Shown: in pieces, positions 17,407-27,555 of the stretch
Numbering within the stretch: the stretch's first letter is position 1
Layout: each line of letters begins with the position of its first letter
From: Bradyrhizobium septentrionale
GTDB lineage: Bacteria; Pseudomonadota; Alphaproteobacteria; Rhizobiales; Xanthobacteraceae
Assembly: GCF_011516645.4 (NCBI RefSeq)
Contig: NZ_CP088285.1
Coordinates: 5,350,501-5,414,500 of the forward strand
DNA length: 64,000 bases
Direction of reading: 5' to 3'
Translations under genes and position numbers: made by a program
Notes under the pieces: model-generated
Database searches by the model: none
Seen by the model: only the letters and a program-made list of their open reading frames with translations
Told to the model about the DNA's origin: nothing

Positions 17407-18243
17407 TTAATGAGACATCAGGACCGGGACGGTCATCGCACGAAGCATATCGCGCGTCACGCCGCCGAGCACGGTTTCCTGCAGCCGGGAGTGGCCGTAT
17501 CCACCCATTACCAGAAGGTCGAGGCTCTCATCCGCCGCGATCGACAGCAGGATCGACTGAACTTCTGACTTGGACGCCGGCAACGACGTGATCTTGGCCG
17601 GAAGCCCCTCCTTTGCAAGATAACGCACCAGATGGTCGGTGGAGCTTTCTGAGGGAATCGGATCAGCACCATCGATGGTGATGACGGCGAGAGCATCGGC
17701 TGCGTGCAACAGCGGCATTGCGTCATGGAGGGCGCGGGCAGCAAGCCGGCTGCCGTCCCAGCAAATCCCGATTCGCTTCGCCGAAAATGCGCCGTGGAAC
17801 GTGTAAGGCATGAACAGGACGGGACCGCCGCTCTGGAACAATAGCTCCCGCGGGATCACGTCGTCGTAGCTGTCGTATTCGCCGCGCGGCTGCACTACCA
17901 CGGTCAGGTCATGGAGTCGCGCGCTCGCGCAGATGATCCCGCGAGCATCGATGGGGAGCGCGCCCACGGCGCGGGTCGCGTAGGATATCCCTGCATTCCG
18001 AGCCTCGATGTCGAAGACGCGCAGCGCCGCCTCGGCGCGCTCCAGAGCCTGTGCATGTTCGACCTCGAACAGCGAGGCGACGGCCACTCCACCCCCGACT
18101 ACGATCGGGACACTGGCAGTCTCATAGTCGATTGCCATCGCGTCAAGATGCGCGCCGGTGCTGAGCGCGAGCGAGACCGATCCGTCGACTGCGGGGCGCG
18201 GCGACAGATCCGTCGGAATGTGGACCAAGATGTTCTTGAACAT
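17407..18243 (-). CDS. Tandem universal stress protein, intact
   Basis: This is 278 residues, two Usp domains in tandem. It opens MFKNILVHIPTDLSPRPAVD; the second half starts at AKRIGICWDGSRLAARALHD near residue 150 and ends with the nucleotide-binding type motif DLLVMGGYGHSRLQETVLGG and TVPVLMSH. GGAGA lies just before the ATG. Usp proteins of this class are often induced by low oxygen. It is transcribed away from phaB, with the 18339 FixK site between them 96 bp upstream. Confidence 0.88.
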   Translation of the reverse strand: MFKNILVHIPTDLSPRPAVDGSVSLALSTGAHLDAMAIDYETASVPIVVGGGVAVASLFEVEHAQALERAEAALRVFDIEARNAGISYATRAVGALPIDARGIICASARLHDLTVVVQPRGEYDSYDDVIPRELLFQSGGPVLFMPYTFHGAFSAKRIGICWDGSRLAARALHDAMPLLHAADALAVITIDGADPIPSESSTDHLVRYLAKEGLPAKITSLPASKSEVQSILLSIAADESLDLLVMGGYGHSRLQETVLGGVTRDMLRAMTVPVLMSH

Positions 18244-18338
18244 GGGCCGTTCTCCAAAGGGGTACGAGCAAGTGCCATCAAAACACCGGTCGAGGACGGG
18301 CCAATTTGATCTGCCTCATGCGCGTTCGTGGATTCTGA

Positions 18339-18352
18339 TTGAGCGGGATCAA
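18339..18352. promoter_or_regulatory. FixK/FNR-type palindrome (phaB operon / usp)
   Basis: TTGAGCGGGATCAA lies 55 bp upstream of the phaB-like ATG and 96 bp from the divergent Usp start. Confidence 0.75.
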
Positions 18353-18406
18353 TTCATCGAGCGTGCTTTTCGCGCAAATGTTGTGCTCCAGCTTGCAGGA
18401 GCCGGC

Positions 18407-19131
18407 ATGGCGCGCGTCGCATTGGTTACGGGTGGAAGTAGGGAAATTGGGGCCGCGATTGCGCGCGCCCTCGCTGCTGCCGGATGCTGCGTTGCGGCCT
18501 GCTATGCTAGGAATGTAGGAGCCGCGTGGTCTTTTCAGGATCAGACCGGAATTCCCGTTTTCCAGTGGGATCTCGCGAACTACGAGCCTGTGCAGCCGGT
18601 GTCCGCGAGGTGGAGGCGGCGCTGGGCCCAATCGACATCCTGGTCAACAACGCCGGTATCGTGCGCGACGTCACACTGCATCGAATGACCAAGCCGCAGT
18701 GGGATGCGGTGATCCGGACCGATCTCGATTCATTGTTCAACATGTGCCGGCCTCTCATCGAGGGCATGCGGGCGCGCAAGTTCGGGCGGATCATCAACAT
18801 CTCGTCGATCAATGGGCAGAAGGGCCAGATCGGCCAGACGAACTATGCCGCGGCGAAGGCCGCCGAGCTCGGCTTCACCCGCGCGTTCGCGCTCGAAAGC
18901 GCGCGGTTTGGGATCACTGTTAATGCAATCTGCCCCGGTTACATCAACACCGAGATGCTGGCTGCGGTGCCGGCCGATGTCATGCAGAACTCTATTCTGC
19001 CGCAGATTGCGGTCGGGCGGCTGGGGCAGCCGGAGGAGATCGCCCGTGCCGTCGCCTTTCTTGCTGCCGACGAAGCAGGGTTCATCACCGGGTCGACGCT
19101 GTCAATCAATGGCGGCCAGCATATGTGGTGA
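18407..19131 (+). pseudogene. phaB: Acetoacetyl-CoA reductase (PhaB-type SDR), one frameshift
   Basis: It starts MARVALVTGG with AGGAG upstream. Near 18590 one base is missing: FQWDLANYE is followed, in the next phase, by ACAAGVREVEAALGPIDILV and the full PhaB body (NNAGI, INISSINGQKGQIGQTNY with the catalytic Tyr and AAAKA, GFITGSTLSINGGQ). PhaB reduces acetoacetyl-CoA to hydroxybutyryl-CoA with NADPH. The nucleotide-binding loop reads GGSREIG, where Glu replaces the usual Gly, a second lesion. It is the first gene of a likely phaB-CBS-phaC operon. Confidence 0.8.
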
Positions 19132-19140
19132 ATGGGAGAC

Positions 19141-19625
19141 ATGACAATGCTCGCAACCGATGTGATGCGCAGTTCGTTCGCAACGATCAAGCCGACTGCC
19201 ACAGTACTCAATGCCGTCGAGCTGCTGCTTGAAACCGATCAGCGCGGCCTGCCAGTGATCGACGACGCCGGCGACCTTGTCGGCATGGTTTCGGAGGGCG
19301 ATTTCCTCCACCGCGATGAGCTTGGCATTAGCCCGCCATCAGGAAACTGGCTGGAGTCTTTGCTTGGCATTGCGGAGAATACACCTGAACGCGAGCGCAT
19401 GCGCACGCTGCAGGTCGGCTCGCTCATGAGTGGCGCGCCGATCACCGTCGATGTCGAGGCATCGATCGAGGACGTCGTCGCGCAGATGGATATTTACAAC
19501 GTCGCCCAGTTCCGGTGCTCGGCGCCGGAACCGTCGTCGGTATTATCAGTCGCAGGGAACTGCTTGCGGCATTGGCGCGCCGATTGAGAGAAGCAGAAAA
19601 AGAAAGCATTGGAGTTACTTCATGA
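19141..19625 (+). pseudogene. Two-CBS-domain protein, frameshift near the end
   Basis: This is paralogous to the gene at 6664-7125 (LATDVMRSSFATIKPTA … GLPVIDDAGDLVGMVSEGDF). The second CBS breaks near 19505; RPVPVLGAGTVVGIISRREL continues in another phase to a TGA at 19623-19625 that overlaps the next ATG. GGGAG precedes the start at 19141. Without the slip the length would be about 160 residues. Confidence 0.75.
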
Positions 19626-19999
19626 GCGAGATGACCCTGCAGTCACATGCGCACGCCGTCGTTTGGATCGATCACCTTGTTGCGAAGGTTTTCGGCATTG
19701 GGTTAACAGGCGTCAGCGCGACGGCCGTCCATGTGCATTTGGCGTCGCAGCACCTGCATCATAAGGCGAATACTGGCGATGGTCTCGTCCAGGCCGATGC
19801 GACATTTCTTGCCAGGGTGGGAGAGGCCGTAAGCGGTTGCACCGATTTGCTCGTCATCGGTCCAGGCATCGAGAAGGCCGAGCTGACGCAGTATCTCAGG
19901 GCGGAGCGGCCCGGCCTCCAGTTGCATGTTGAGCCGAGCGATCATCCGACCGACGCGGAGATCGTGGCGTTGGGTCGGAAGCGGTTCCACCTTGGCTGA
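19622..19999 (+). CDS. Putative translational-machinery (eRF1-like) protein
   Basis: This is 125 residues starting MSEMTLQSHAHAVVWIDHLV. The family, common in rhizobia and annotated as a translational machinery protein, has the features HAVVWID, HLHHKANTGDG and LLVIGPGIEKAELTQYL, which resemble the C-terminal domain of eRF1. The ATG overlaps the stop of the CBS gene (ATGA), suggesting translational coupling. The role is unproven. It is intact. Confidence 0.75.
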   Translation: MSEMTLQSHAHAVVWIDHLVAKVFGIGLTGVSATAVHVHLASQHLHHKANTGDGLVQADATFLARVGEAVSGCTDLLVIGPGIEKAELTQYLRAERPGLQLHVEPSDHPTDAEIVALGRKRFHLG

Positions 20000-20225
20000 G
20001 CGGCAAAGGCCCGGCGTCTGAACAGCTGCCAGGTCGAAAAGATAGATTGCGCCCGAGCCCATCCGGCTCGAGTTGGAGGCGAGCGATGACAGTCCATGCA
20101 GTTCTCGACCAGCCCACATCTGCCGCTAACGACGATGTGGCGACTGCGAGAGCGCCTGCGTCGGTGCCATCCGAGAGCCAGCGCATTGCCTCATCCAGAA
20201 TGTTACTGGACAACTTCTCGCCGAT

Positions 20226-21755
20226 GATTGGGTCGGTGCCATCGAATTGGTTCGGTGGCGCCTATGGCGGGAAAGATCAGCATGGGCGCTCGGCGGGAGG
20301 TGGTGTCGGCCGTAACGGAGCGCTACCGGTCGGCCAAACGAGTGGTGAAGGGGCGCATCCTCGATGCGCTATGCGCGACGACGGGCTGGCATCGCAAGCA
20401 TGCGGTGCGCGCACTTGGGCGGCGCGCAAAGGTTGAACCGGGTAAGGTCGAGGCTCCCGGAGAGCGCAAGCGTAGATATGGCGCTACGATCAAGGACGCG
20501 ACAACGGCGCTATGGGAGGCGTCGGATCGGGTTTGCGGCAAGCGGCTCAAGGTGATGATCCCGACCTTGCTGGCGGCCCTCGAGCAACATGGCCGATTGC
20601 AGCTTGGGCAGGCGGACCGTGATTGTGTTCTGGCGATCAGTGCCGCTACCATTGACCGCCTGCTTGTCGATGTGAAGCTCGCGGCGAGCGGCGGCAGGCG
20701 GCGCCGTGCTGGATTCTATTCGGCAATCCGGCGCGAAGTCCCGATCCGCACGTTCAATGATTGGAACAGCCCGCCGCCCGGCTTCTGTGAGGTCGACATG
20801 GTCGCCCATGGCGGCACGTCAGTGGCTGGCTCGTTCATCCAGACCCTGACGATGGTCGATATCGCCACGGGCTGGACGGAGTGCCTGCCGTTGGTGACGC
20901 GCGAAGGTTCGCTGGTCGTCGAGGCGATCAACCGCGCACAGAGCCTGTTCCCTTGGCTCTTGCGCGGCGTAGACTTCGACAACGATAGCGCCTTTGAACG
21001 ATGTCGTCGTGCCATGGTGTCGCGAACAGAAGCTCGAAGTCACGCGCTCGCGTGCCTACAAGAAGAACGATCAAGCGTTCGTCGAGCAAAAGAATGGTGC
21101 TGTTGTGCGTCGCTTGATGGGCTACGGCCGCTTCGATGGCGTCGAGACAGCGCGCGCGATGGGCCGCCTCTATGCGGCGGCACGGCTTTACGTCAACTTC
21201 TTTCAGCCCTCGTTCAAGCTGAAGGAGAAGCGCCGGGAAGGGGCTAAAGTGATCAAGCGCTAACGCTCGGCAAGACGGTGACTGCCGGCGAGCCGCGTGC
21301 CACGCACCGGCGAGCTCGTCGACCCTATAAAACCAGGGTTCGCATGCCGTCCAAGCTCGACGCACATATTGCCACTATCGAAGGCTGGCTGTCAGAGCAG
21401 CCACAGCTGACCGCGCTCGCAATCGTCGGCCGGCTGAGCGAGAATCACCCAGAGGAGTTCGGGACGAGACAGCATTCGATCGTGCAGCGCCTGCTGAGGG
21501 CACTTAGACGGAAGACGGCCAAGCAGTTGCTCTCGAAGGAGCCGCTTGCGGACGCCACGACCGCTGCCCCATTGCCCGGGGTTGTGGACGGCTCGGGCTA
21601 TGGAGGGCCCGACCCGCCCACAGCCCCTCTCGTCGAGCAAGCCGGAAAGCCCACCTGGCGCGGTCAATCAATCGACATCGGATCGCCATCGGCAATGGCA
21701 CCATCAGGGTAACATTCGCAGATGCGGCAATACGCCAGGCAATAGCGGGTGCCGA
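20226..21755 (+). mobile_element. ISNCY-like element inside phaC (ends approximate)
   Basis: The element is defined by its transposase remnant and by where PhaC similarity stops and resumes. Just before the transposase ATG is a strong hairpin (20235-20262): arms GGTGCCATCGAA and TTCGGTGGCGCC with a TTGG loop. I could not find matching terminal repeats or a target duplication, so both ends are uncertain by tens of bases. Confidence 0.6.
20264..21712 (+). pseudogene. ISNCY-type DDE transposase, frameshifted with internal deletion
   Basis: The product begins MAGKISMGARREVVSAVTER and has an integrase-type core (CEVDMVAHGG, GVDFDNDSAF). At about 20990 the frame changes; MNDVVVPWCREQKLEVTRSR to GAKVIKR follows and stops at 21263. 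About 80-100 residues then appear deleted, and a C-terminal domain (THRRARRPYKTRVRMPSKLD … QHSIVQRLLRALRRK) follows in the first frame. It is non-functional. Confidence 0.7.
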
Positions 21756-22346
21756 GTCGATCGACCAATTGGTCCCACGCGGCAATGGCGCGATGGACCG
21801 GGGGGCTTTCACCGGCTAGCCTGCGCTCGCATTCGCCGATTGGCAACTCCATCTCGCGGCCTCACCCGGCAAACGGCTTCAGCTGGCGCTGAACGCGGTT
21901 GCTGACGGCTGGCGCTTCGCGCGGATGGTGTCGACGCCGCATGCTGTCTGGCAGCCCTGGTTCATGGTCAAGCCTCAACCGGGTGACAACCGGTTCGCCG
22001 GCCGGGATTGGACATTACCGGCCTTTAACGTCATGGCGCAGGCATTCCTGCTGGGCGAACAGTGGTGGCATTCGGCGGCGAGCGGCCTGCACGACGTCTC
22101 GAAGGGAAATGCGGCAATTGTGGATTTCACCGTCCGCCAATGCCTCGATGTCGTGGCGCCGTCCAACTTTGCGTTCAGCAACCCCGAGGTACTGCGCGAG
22201 GCAATGGACTCGGGTGGCGGCAACTTCGTGTCGGGCTGGCGTAACTGGTTGGAAGATTGCAGGGACCTGTTGAGCGCCAGGCCGTCCGGACCCGCCCCAT
22301 TTGTGGTCGGCAAAAACGTTGCCGCGACCAAGGGCAAGGTTGTCTA

Positions 22347-23763
22347 GAGCTATCGCTGAAAGTTGGTGACGGCGGGAATCGGGAAGGCGGCATATCGTGG
22401 GGGTGCTTGACGCCTCCACTTCTCGACCGAAGGAGCGATATGCCGTGTCCAAAGATAACATCATCAAGTTGATTCAGCCAGGAAACGTCGACGATCAACT
22501 CACCGAAATCTTGCGCAATGGGGCGCGTGCTCTGTTGGCCCAGGCGGTCGAGGCCGAGGTCGCGGACTTTCTCGGCAAGCATGCCGATTTGAAGACTGCG
22601 GACGGCCACCAGCGCGTCGTGCGCCACGGTCACCTGCCGGAACGCGAGGTGATGACCGGTATCGGTCCGGTCGGCGTCCGCCAGCCGCGTGTCCGCGATC
22701 GCGAGGCGGAGGCTACCGATCCCGACCGCATCCGGTTCTCTCCGTCGATCCTGCCGCCCTACATGCGCCGCTCGAAATCGATCGAGACGCTGCTGCCGAT
22801 CCTTTACCTGAAGGGTATCTCCACCGGCGACTTCTCCGAGGCTCTGGCGGCGCTGCTCGGCAAGAATGCTGCCGGGTTGTCGGCATCCGCCATCGGCCGT
22901 CTGAAGGACGGTTGGCTTGACGAACACACCGCGTGGCAGAGGCGCGATCTGTCGGCGAAGCGCTACGTCTACATCTGGGCCGATGGCATCCATCTCCAAG
23001 CACGCCTCGAAGACGAAAAGCAGTGCATCCTGGTGCTGATCGGCGCGACGCCGGAGGGCCGCAAGGAACTGGTCGGCTTCACCGATGGCGCCCGCGAGAG
23101 CGCGCAGGACTGGCGCGATCTGCTGCTCGACCTGAAGCGGCGCGGGCTCGGCGTGCCGCCGCGGCTCACCATCGCCGACGGCGCGCTCGGGTTCTGGAAG
23201 GCCGCCGGCGAGGTCTGGCCGAAAACGCGCGAGCAGCGCTGCTGGGTACACAAGACCGCCAACGTGATCGCCAAGTTGCCGAAGAGCCAGCAGCCTAAAG
23301 CCAAACGCGCGTTGCAGGAGATCTGGATGGCCGAAACCAAGGCCGCCGCCGAGCTGGCGTTCGACGCCTTCATCGAGAGCTACACGCCCAAATACGAGAA
23401 GGCGGCCGACTGCCTGAGCAAGGATCGGGACACGCTACTGGCGTTCTACGACTTCCCGGCCGAACACTGGAAACACCTGCGGACCACCAATCCCATTGAA
23501 AGCACCTTCGCTACCGTGCGCCACCGCACGATCCGATCGAAGGGCTGCCTGTCCAACAGAACGGCGCTCGCGATGGTCTTCAAACTGCTTGAGGCCGCGC
23601 AGAAAAGCTGGCGTCGTCTCGATGGCCACAACCAGTTGCCAAAACTCGTTCTCGGTGTGACATTCAACGACGGGATCGAGGTCATCGCCCAACCGACTGA
23701 CCGTCAGCCCATAACCGCCGCCGCCTGACCGGCCGCGCCGTCACCAAAATTTGGCGATAGCTC
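22347..23763 (+). mobile_element. IS256-family element with 9-bp target duplication
   Basis: Terminal inverted repeats of about 28 bp start GAGCTATCGC at 22347 and end GCGATAGCTC at 23763. GGTTGTCTA flanks both ends (22338-22346 and 23764-23772), an exact 9-bp duplication. Removing it restores KVVYRNEL in phaC. The element is complete. Confidence 0.93.
22445..23728 (+). CDS. IS256-family (mutator-type) transposase
   Basis: This is about 427 residues, intact. The GTG start at 22445 is chosen because AAGGAG lies ten bases upstream; an earlier GTG at 22397 is also in frame. The IS256 motifs are present: EVADFLGKHADL, the Asp of YVYIWADGIH, the second Asp in PPRLTIADGALGFW, WVHKTANV, and the C-terminal TTNPIESTFATVRHRT with the catalytic Glu. 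It is the only gene of the element. Confidence 0.93.
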   Translation: MSKDNIIKLIQPGNVDDQLTEILRNGARALLAQAVEAEVADFLGKHADLKTADGHQRVVRHGHLPEREVMTGIGPVGVRQPRVRDREAEATDPDRIRFSPSILPPYMRRSKSIETLLPILYLKGISTGDFSEALAALLGKNAAGLSASAIGRLKDGWLDEHTAWQRRDLSAKRYVYIWADGIHLQARLEDEKQCILVLIGATPEGRKELVGFTDGARESAQDWRDLLLDLKRRGLGVPPRLTIADGALGFWKAAGEVWPKTREQRCWVHKTANVIAKLPKSQQPKAKRALQEIWMAETKAAAELAFDAFIESYTPKYEKAADCLSKDRDTLLAFYDFPAEHWKHLRTTNPIESTFATVRHRTIRSKGCLSNRTALAMVFKLLEAAQKSWRRLDGHNQLPKLVLGVTFNDGIEVIAQPTDRQPITAAA

Positions 23764-24975
23764 GGTTGTCTACAGGAATGAGCTGATCGAGCTCATCCAA
23801 TACGCACCCGAGACGGCCGACGTTTGCCCCGAACCGGTACTTATCGTGCCGGCGTGGATCATGAAGTATTACATCCTCGATCTCTCGCCGCAGAATTCGC
23901 TCGTGCGCTTCCTGGTTCAATGCGGCTTTACGGTGTTCATGATCTCATGGCGCAACCCCGGGCCGGCCGATCGCGAACTTGGTCTTGATCACTATCGCAA
24001 GCTGGGATCGACGCCGCCATCGACGTCATCAATCAGCTGTTCCCGAACGTCCAATCCATGCGGCTGGCTACTGCCTTGGCGGGACGCTACTCGCAATTGC
24101 GGCTGCTCGGCTGCAAAAGGAGCGGCCCGGCTGCCTGCGCTCGGTGACGCTCTTGGCAGCCCAGGTCGATTTCACCGATGCTGGCGAGCTGACGCTCTTC
24201 ATCAATGAAAGCCAGGTCGCGTTCCTCGAGGATATGATGCGGCAGAGCGGCGTGCTCGAGACGGCGCAGATGGCCGGTGCGTTCCAGTTGCTGCGATCGA
24301 ACGACATGATCTGGTCACGCCTGGTCCGCGACTATCTCATGGGCGAGCGCGCCGCACCGAGTGATCTGATGTCATGGAACGCGGACGCGACTCGCATGCC
24401 ATACCGGATGCATTCAGACTATCTGCACAAGCTGTTTCTCAACAACGACCTTGCCGAAGGCCGTTATTTGGCGGACGGGCAGCCGGTGGCACTCTCCGAC
24501 CTTCGCGTCCCCATGTTCGTGGTCGGCACCGTTCGTGATCACCTCGCGCCCTGGCGGTCGGTTCACAAGATTCACCTGTTGGCAAATGCCGATATCGCCT
24601 TCGTGCCGGCGAGCGGCGGTCACAATGCCGGCATCGTTGCTCAGCCGTCGGAGGAGGAGCACAGCTATCAGTTGTTGGAGAAGAAGACGGATCAACCTTA
24701 TGTCGGCCCCGACGAGTGGCTGCGGAGGGCGGTGAACCGCGACGGATCCTGGTGGCTGGAGTGGGTTCAGTTCCTGATGGCGCATTCCGGTGCGTGGGTG
24801 CCGGCTCAATCGGGGTTTCACGCGCCCGAGGGTAGATTGCCGCTCGACGATGCGCCCGGACAGTACGTCCTGCAGCATTGATCCGGTCAGCCGTTGCCGT
24901 GGACGGGCTTGATCTGCCGCAAAGCGCCACCACCGGTGTTCGGCCACGAGCCACGCCCGTCTGCAGGAGAGAGGC

Positions 24976-25144
24976 ATGAGTCATAATTATTCGAATTCTC
25001 TTCATAGTCGCGGGGGTCATCGCAGCGCTGTTTGTCGCGCGATACGCTCAACTTCGACATCATGCAAATGTTCGTCGTCGTCCTACTCGTAACCGGGCTT
25101 CTGATGGTCGGTGTTCTCTGGAGTGTGTGGCGGCGCCAAGCGTG
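24976..25144 (+). pseudogene. Small two-helix membrane protein, frameshifted
   Basis: After an ATG at 24976 with GGAGAGAGG upstream, the natural sequence appears in other phases: VIIIRILFIVAGVIAALFVAR, then DTLNFDIMQMFVVVLLVTGL and WSVWRRQA before TGA at 25142-25144. Two slips break it. A partial FixK-like site, TTGATCTGCCGCAA, lies at 24909-24922. It sits 95 bp after phaC. Confidence 0.5.
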
Positions 25145-25369
25145 ACCTTCCGCCATTCGTTTGCGTGGCGGTGTCGTTCCGGCATAGCGGCTCAGCTCGC
25201 CGCGATCCTGCATTGCCGTTGTGCTTGGTGACGCCGGATCGGCTTATGTCGGCCACGCTTGAACGTAAGCTTAGAGTCCAGCCGCCGATCGCCCGGGGAT
25301 GATTTTCATGCATAGAGAGGTCAAGGCAGGTTAAGCGAATGCACTCTTCTTGCATTCTAAGCCTGCATT

Positions 25370-25621
25370 CTAGCGGCCTTCGACCGTGGCGTCCCGACCG
25401 GTGAAGGCTATCAGCAGCAACGACAGCGCAGACGCCGCTGCCACAAAGGCCGCGGTCCAAGCTACCGCCGAGACGACAAAGGCTGCCTCAAATCGCCAAG
25501 CCAGAAGCGGCTCGGTTGAGGCAAGCGGCATCGCGTCGGGGAAGAACCAATTGTAGAATAGAACGAGCGCCGCCGTAGAGATGGCGCTTCTGGCAAAAAG
25601 AACACTCAATGCGCGTTTCAT
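25370..25621 (-). CDS. Small hypothetical membrane protein
   Basis: This is 83 residues from an ATG at 25621 with AGGAGGAT immediately upstream, the strongest ribosome site in this area; the open frame extends further but unsupported. There are two hydrophobic helices, about residues 9-27 and 45-72. It begins MKRALSVLFARSAISTAALV. No family is recognised. The 225 bp between it and the preceding pseudogene hold nothing I can identify. Confidence 0.6.
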   Translation of the reverse strand: MKRALSVLFARSAISTAALVLFYNWFFPDAMPLASTEPLLAWRFEAAFVVSAVAWTAAFVAAASALSLLLIAFTGRDATVEGR

Positions 25622-26020
25622 AGCATCCTCCTGTTTTGGTGAAAAGATGCTGACAGACTTCATCGGCTCGACCAATTCCGGATATTCCCTTAGGGCGCGG
25701 TCCGCAGGTCGGAAGGGCACGATGTGCTTCGCAAACAGGACATGCTGCGGTGGAGCGTTGTAGTGGGCGAGCCGGAGGCGTCCACGATTTCCCAATTGAC
25801 GTCGCCGGTTTGAATCTTCGCTTGGACCCTGACCACGTCGACCGCGTCAAGGATAACAGAGACCCCTTGCGCCAAGGCGTGCCCGGCACGATCGAGAACT
25901 GGCCTGGTAGACGAGTTCGGATGCCGGGAGTATAGGTCTCCGGCGGCAATGTGGCGTGCTCGGCAACGGCATAGAGTTGCTTGCGAATGACATCCGATCG
26001 CAGAACCAGGGCGCCCGGAG

Positions 26021-27555
26021 TCATCCGTGAAGAATGCAGATCGGCCTGAGAGATAGGCAGAAGTTGTCTGGATAAAGTATTCGATTTTGCAGGAAAGCTG
26101 GGTGTTGGGCCACGGGTTCTTGCGTTTTGGGATTTTGCTTTCGAGCGATTCGTGATTCCCTGACGGCGGGTCATCGGCATTGGGACGGCGATGAGCAAAC
26201 CGCGGGATGATCGCCAGAAAGACCTGTTGCTTCCGGCGCTCGATCAAATCATCGACATGGGCCACCCGCTGGTGCGGTTGGCGGCGCTGATCGACTGGAA
26301 GTTTCTGGATGACCGCTTTGGTTCGGTGTGCCAAACCGGGCCGGGGCAGCCTGGCCTGCCGACGCGGCTTGTCGCCGGCCTGTTCATTCTGAAGCACATG
26401 CACAATCTCTCGGATGAGGTGCTGTGCGCCCGCTGGATCGAGAACCCTTATTACCAATACTTCTGCGGCGAGTTGAGCTTCTGCCACAGTGCCGTTCGAT
26501 CGATCGTCGATGACGCGCTGGCGCCAGCGGCTCGGCGAGGAACTGCTCGTCGCGTTGATCCAGGAAAGTCTGTCGGTGGCACACAAGACTGGCGCCATCG
26601 GTGCCAAGGACCTGGAGCGGGTGGTGGTCGATACCACGGTGCAGCCCAAGGCCGTTGCCCATCCGACCGACGCGCGGCTGATGCATCGGGCCATCACCAA
26701 GCTCGTCGGGCTTGCCAAGCGCAACCGTGTGCCGCTGCGCCAGAGCTATCCGCGCCTGGCCAAGCGCACCGCCATCATGGTCGGCCGCTATACCCACGCT
26801 CACCAGTTCAAGAGCGCCCGGCGCCAACTCAAGTTCCTGCGGACGCGGCTTGGCCGGATCATCCGCGACATCCGCCGCAAGATTGATGGCGATGCGCGGC
26901 GCTGGAAGCGCGCTTCGGCCCGCTGCTCGATCTGGCGCAGCGGGTGCGCAGCCAGGATCAGCATCAGCGCGGCCCCAAGTCTATGCGTTGCATGCGCCGG
27001 AGGTCGAGTGCATGGGCAAGGGCAAAGCCCGCGCGCCTTACGAGTTCGGCTGCAAGGTCAGTATCGCCACCCCCGTGACGTCGCCGAAGGGTGGACAGTT
27101 CGTGCTCCATGCCAAGGCGCTGCACGGCAATCCCTTCGACGGCCACACGCTCGGCCCCGTGGTCGCCGACATGGAGAAGCTCACCGGCGTGGAGGCTCGT
27201 CGTATCCACGTCGACAAAGGGTACCGCGGCCACAACTACCCGCACCGGTTCAGGGTCTGGATCTCGGGTCAGGTTCGCCGCGTCACGGCTTCCATCCGGC
27301 GCGAGATGAAGCGTCGCGCGGCTGTCGAACCCGTCATCGGTCACGTCAAGGCCGAGCACCGCATGGACCGCAACTATCTCAAATGCCGCGTCGGCGACCG
27401 TATCAACGCCGTCCTCGCCGCGGCCGGCTACAACTTCGGCCTGCTCCTGCGATGGCTCGCAGAACTCTTGCGGGCCATCATCCGGGCCTTCGCCGAAACT
27501 GTCCCGGCTCAAAAGATCGCTTAAATCAGCGCTCGTCCGCGTTCTTCACGGAGGA
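26021..27555 (+). mobile_element. IS5-family-like element
   Basis: The left end reads TCATCCGTGAAGAATGC at 26021; the right end, inverted at 27555, reads TCCTCCGTGAAGAACGC. The 7-bp sequence CCCGGAG occurs at 26014-26020 and again at 27557-27563, a possible target duplication with one extra base. The transposase inside is frameshifted. Another copy of the left terminus stands alone at 46535. Confidence 0.75.
26191..27524 (+). pseudogene. IS5-family transposase, frameshifted twice
   Basis: Three phases together give one transposase: MSKPRDDRQKDLLLPALDQI … CARWIENPYYQYFCGEL, then DRSSMTRWRQRLGEELLVAL … VVVDTTVQPKAVAHPTDARL with the first catalytic Asp, then GKARAPYEFGCKVSIATPVT … HVDKGYRGHNYPHRF and the C-terminal EMKRRAAVEPVIGHVKAEHR with the catalytic Glu. 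Slips lie near 26480 and 26980. Confidence 0.8.

Larger units (their letters stand above)
20086..24881 (+). pseudogene. phaC: Class I PHA synthase gene, two IS insertions plus frameshifts
   Basis: The gene starts at 20086 (GGAGG upstream) with MTVHAVLDQPTSAANDD. It is cut at about 20226 by an ISNCY-like element, resumes at about 21755 (DQLVHAAMARWTGGLSPASL after frame correction), runs through QPQPGDNRFAGRDWTLPAFN, is cut again at 22347 by IS256, and resumes with [20 protein letters not shown]. The lipase-like box GYCLGG lies near 24060; the Asp (TVRDHLAPW) and His (GGHNAGI) of the triad are present, and it ends at 24881. At least four small frameshifts are also present. PhaC would polymerise hydroxybutyryl-CoA on granules. 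Confidence 0.87.

Noticed and set aside
20226..21755. GCCGA as a target duplication of the ISNCY-like element
   Set aside because: The five bases occur near both ends, but the adjoining ends do not form inverted repeats, so the match is probably chance.
25690..26724. 344-codon minus-strand frame as a single gene
   Set aside because: It joins the AAA-gene remnant to antisense IS5 sequence; only the part below 26020 is genuine.
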